This document shows, piece by piece, positions 4,566 through 6,299 of a stretch of DNA of 6,299 nt. The stretch comes from Desulfobacterales bacterium (lineage in GTDB: Bacteria > Desulfobacterota > Desulfobacteria > Desulfobacterales > Desulfobacteraceae). The stretch lies in NCBI GenBank assembly GCA_022361095.1, contig JAKSBO010001111.1:1-6299 (forward strand), written 5' to 3'. The notes beneath the pieces are model-generated. The model was not told where the DNA came from, made no database searches, and saw only the letters and a program-made list of their open reading frames with translations. The position numbers and the translations under genes were made by a program. How positions within the stretch are numbered: the stretch's first letter is position 1; each line of letters begins with the position of its first letter.

Positions 4566-6061
4566 CTTTCTCCTAATACGGCCTTAACGTAGATAGTCGG
4601 ATCAAGAAGCTGAACAGTGGCACGCTCAGCATGCTGAAAAAAGGGTTCTGGGAAAAGCCCTATGATTATGGTGATTAGGGCAAAAATACTTATGGGCAGC
4701 AGATATAAACCCGTCTCCGTTAGGGAGACCGGTGGGGATGATGTTGCGTCGGCCGGCGCAGCCTCCCAAAATACCTGGTTCCATATCTTTAACATGGAGT
4801 AAACCGTGAGAATGCCAACCAAAAGCGCTGTCGCAGCCAGTATGGTGTGGCCGGTTTCAAGACTTGCCCGGATCACTGCAAATTTGCTCCAAAAACCGGA
4901 GAGGGGAGGAAAACCGGCCAATGAAAATGCCGGTATCAAAAACAACGCGGCGACCAAAGGCATGGAGCGGTAGACACCTCCCATTTTTGACAGGTGGTCG
5001 CTGCCGAATTTTCGGTTTAAAAAACCGCCGACGAGAAATAGGTTTGCTTTTACAATGATATGATGGATCAGATAAAGGATGGAACCGGCCAGGGCCGGCC
5101 GGGTATAAACCCCAAGACCGATGATGATATAGCCGATCTGACTGATGATATGAAAAGAGAGGATTTTTTTTATGGTGAAACGGCTGGCAGCCCCCAGAAC
5201 GCCTGTCAGCATGGTCAGGCCGGACAACACAATGAAAATGGTCTGCCAGACGGTTCCTTCAAAAGGAAGGACAAGGGTGAATATCCGCATCATGGCATAA
5301 ATACCCACTTTGGTCAGCAGTGCGGCAAAAAGGGCTGCAATACTGCTGGGAAGGGTGTGGTAGGAAGCCGGAAGCCATGCAAACACTGGGAACAGGGCTG
5401 ATTTAACCGAAAAAGAGAATAAAAACAGGCCGCTCAAAAGGGAAACAAATCCTGGGGAGAGGGTATGGTATTTGAAATGCAGTCCGGCCATATTCAGCAT
5501 ACCGGTCGCTCCATATAGCATCCCGATGGCCAACAGCAGGGTTAAGGTGGAAATCAGGTTTAAGAACACATATTTAATACTGCCGTGTATCTGTGTTGTG
5601 TCGGCATCCAGCGTCATCAGGCCGAAAGAGGCTATCAGCATGACTTCAAACCAGACGTAAAGGTTAAACAGATCTCCAGTTAAAAATGCGCCGTTAACAC
5701 CGGTCAGCAAAAAATGTATCAACAAATGAAAACGTGTATATGAGGTATTGAAACGAAGGTCTGCCGCAGCATAAACAACCACACCCAAACCGATCAGCCA
5801 GGTCACCGCGACCATTGTGGCAGATAAGAGATCCGCTGCAAAGACAACACCGAAAGGTGCCGGCCAGCTCCCTAAAGCGATGGCTTGGGGGCCGAGGATG
5901 TAAACCTGGTCCATTAACAGGATACTGACGATCAGGCCAAATCCGCTTGTGGCCCATGATACGGCAATGACCGCCCGGTGATGTTTTCTGAATAGATAAA
6001 GAAAAAATGTACCGCACAATGGAAAAATAACAGGGAATACAATCAGCCAACTCATCATCAT
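4562..6061 (-). CDS. mnhD: Mrp/Mnh cation:proton antiporter subunit D (NuoN/NuoM-like)
   Basis: This 499-residue polytopic membrane protein belongs to the proton-translocating antiporter family shared with complex I subunits NuoL/M/N. It is about the usual MnhD length and lacks the long C-terminal extension of MnhA. Seen: the helix GDLFNLYVWFEVMLIASFG (129-147) with E139, matching the essential MrpD glutamate. Also seen are K220 in FSVKSALFPVFAWLPASYH (217-235), K251 (LLTKVGIYA), H333/H334 and K338 in LIHHIIVKANLF, and K393 in FPPLSGFWSKF, so the charged proton path appears intact. Three consecutive ATG codons lie at 6061, 6058 and 6055; AAGGGA (6062-6067) is spaced best for the third (6055). 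The first overlaps the mnhC stop as ATGA. mnhE follows with another ATGA overlap. The complex exports Na+ or K+ in exchange for H+; ion choice is not deducible here. Confidence 0.95.
   Translation of the reverse strand: MMMSWLIVFPVIFPLCGTFFLYLFRKHHRAVIAVSWATSGFGLIVSILLMDQVYILGPQAIALGSWPAPFGVVFAADLLSATMVAVTWLIGLGVVVYAAADLRFNTSYTRFHLLIHFLLTGVNGAFLTGDLFNLYVWFEVMLIASFGLMTLDADTTQIHGSIKYVFLNLISTLTLLLAIGMLYGATGMLNMAGLHFKYHTLSPGFVSLLSGLFLFSFSVKSALFPVFAWLPASYHTLPSSIAALFAALLTKVGIYAMMRIFTLVLPFEGTVWQTIFIVLSGLTMLTGVLGAASRFTIKKILSFHIISQIGYIIIGLGVYTRPALAGSILYLIHHIIVKANLFLVGGFLNRKFGSDHLSKMGGVYRSMPLVAALFLIPAFSLAGFPPLSGFWSKFAVIRASLETGHTILAATALLVGILTVYSMLKIWNQVFWEAAPADATSSPPVSLTETGLYLLPISIFALITIIIGLFPEPFFQHAERATVQLLDPTIYVKAVLGER
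4570..4574 (-). promoter_or_regulatory. Ribosome binding site of mnhE
   Basis: AGGAG inside the 3' end of mnhD. It is four bases from the ATG at 4565 and seven from the ATG at 4562, which favours the second codon as the start. Confidence 0.6.
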
Positions 6062-6299
6062 TCCCTTTTTTCCGACCGGTCCATATGGTCAGCGTCTGCT
6101 GACCCTGAATCACTAACGGCCCGGTATGTTAAACTCAGGCAAAAGATCAGTACACCAAAACCGATTACAATCGCAGTCAGAATTAATGCCTGGGAAAGCG
6201 GATTTGCAAAAGAATCTTCAGGGGTTACAGCGCCTGGCGGAATGATGGGAAGGGCCTCTTTAGAAAGCCGCCCGGCAGTCAGGATTGCCAGGTTGATGC
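6058..6299 (-). CDS. mnhC: Mrp/Mnh cation:proton antiporter subunit C, C-terminal part (cut by window edge)
   Basis: These are the last 79-80 residues of a NuoK-like MnhC subunit, reading in from the right edge and ending with TGA at 6060-6058. Seen: the hydrophobic INLAILTAG, the loop IIPPGAVTPEDSF, then ANPLSQALILTAIVIGFG leading into the last membrane helix, in the pattern typical of MnhC (usually DPLPQALVLTAIVI in my recollection; here Asp and the second Pro are replaced by Asn and Ser). A charged tail rich in Asp, Ser, Lys and Arg follows. MnhC is a small membrane subunit homologous to NuoK of complex I. The stop overlaps the mnhD start as ATGA. The upstream remainder and mnhA/mnhB should lie past the window. 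Confidence 0.88.
   Translation of the reverse strand, partial: INLAILTAGRLSKEALPIIPPGAVTPEDSFANPLSQALILTAIVIGFGVLIFCLSLTYRAVSDSGSADADHMDRSEKRE

Noticed and set aside
5060..5401. 113-codon plus-strand frame inside mnhD
   Set aside because: Low-complexity, Gly/Lys/Asp-rich translation opposite a clear membrane protein gene; a shadow frame.
5694..6113. 139-codon minus-strand frame overlapping the mnhC/mnhD junction in another frame
   Set aside because: It is a frame-shifted reading of mnhD; the Cys/Arg-rich product has no family features and both true genes are intact.

Overview
The window looks like a piece of chromosome from an anaerobic, respiratory Gram-negative bacterium. A sulfate-reducing member of the Desulfobacterota (Desulfobacter/Desulfobacula-like) is my best guess. 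That placement is an inference from three things: a LutC-then-LutB type lactate oxidation pair under a divergent FadR-type regulator, a UspE-like tandem universal stress protein, and an Mrp/Mnh cation antiporter operon. No rRNA, tRNA, mobile element or CRISPR array was seen.

Left part (1-1942): a lactate-utilisation locus. On the minus strand lutC (461-1009) is followed with a one-base TGATG overlap by lutB, which runs off the left edge. Divergently, on the plus strand, is a GntR/FadR-subfamily regulator with an FCD ligand domain (1223-1942). The 213-bp intergenic region holds three copies of a 17-bp near-palindrome (AATTTGT-CTT-ACCAATT or its complement). One lies on the predicted lutC start site, one directly upstream of the lutC -35 box, and one over the regulator's own predicted -10/+1. 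This is the layout expected for repression of lutCB plus autorepression, relieved by a carboxylate such as lactate.

Middle part (1943-3485): a convergent intergenic region with a probable bidirectional terminator, then a minus-strand UspE-like tandem universal stress protein (2214-3146). Next comes an AT-rich 339-bp intergenic region with a plausible usp promoter and a perfect 16-bp inverted repeat (3296-3335) that is not an ordinary terminator.

Right part (3486-6299): the distal part of an Mrp-type multisubunit Na+(or K+)/H+ antiporter operon on the minus strand, in the order mnhC (cut by the right edge), mnhD, mnhE, mnhF, mnhG. Every junction overlaps (about 4, 4, 8 and 13 bases), so translation is probably coupled. 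mnhA and mnhB are expected beyond position 6299.

The genes are recognisable members of known families. The least explained signals are the operator triad around the lut promoters and the 16-bp inverted repeat between usp and mnhG. I see no evidence for a wholly new system.
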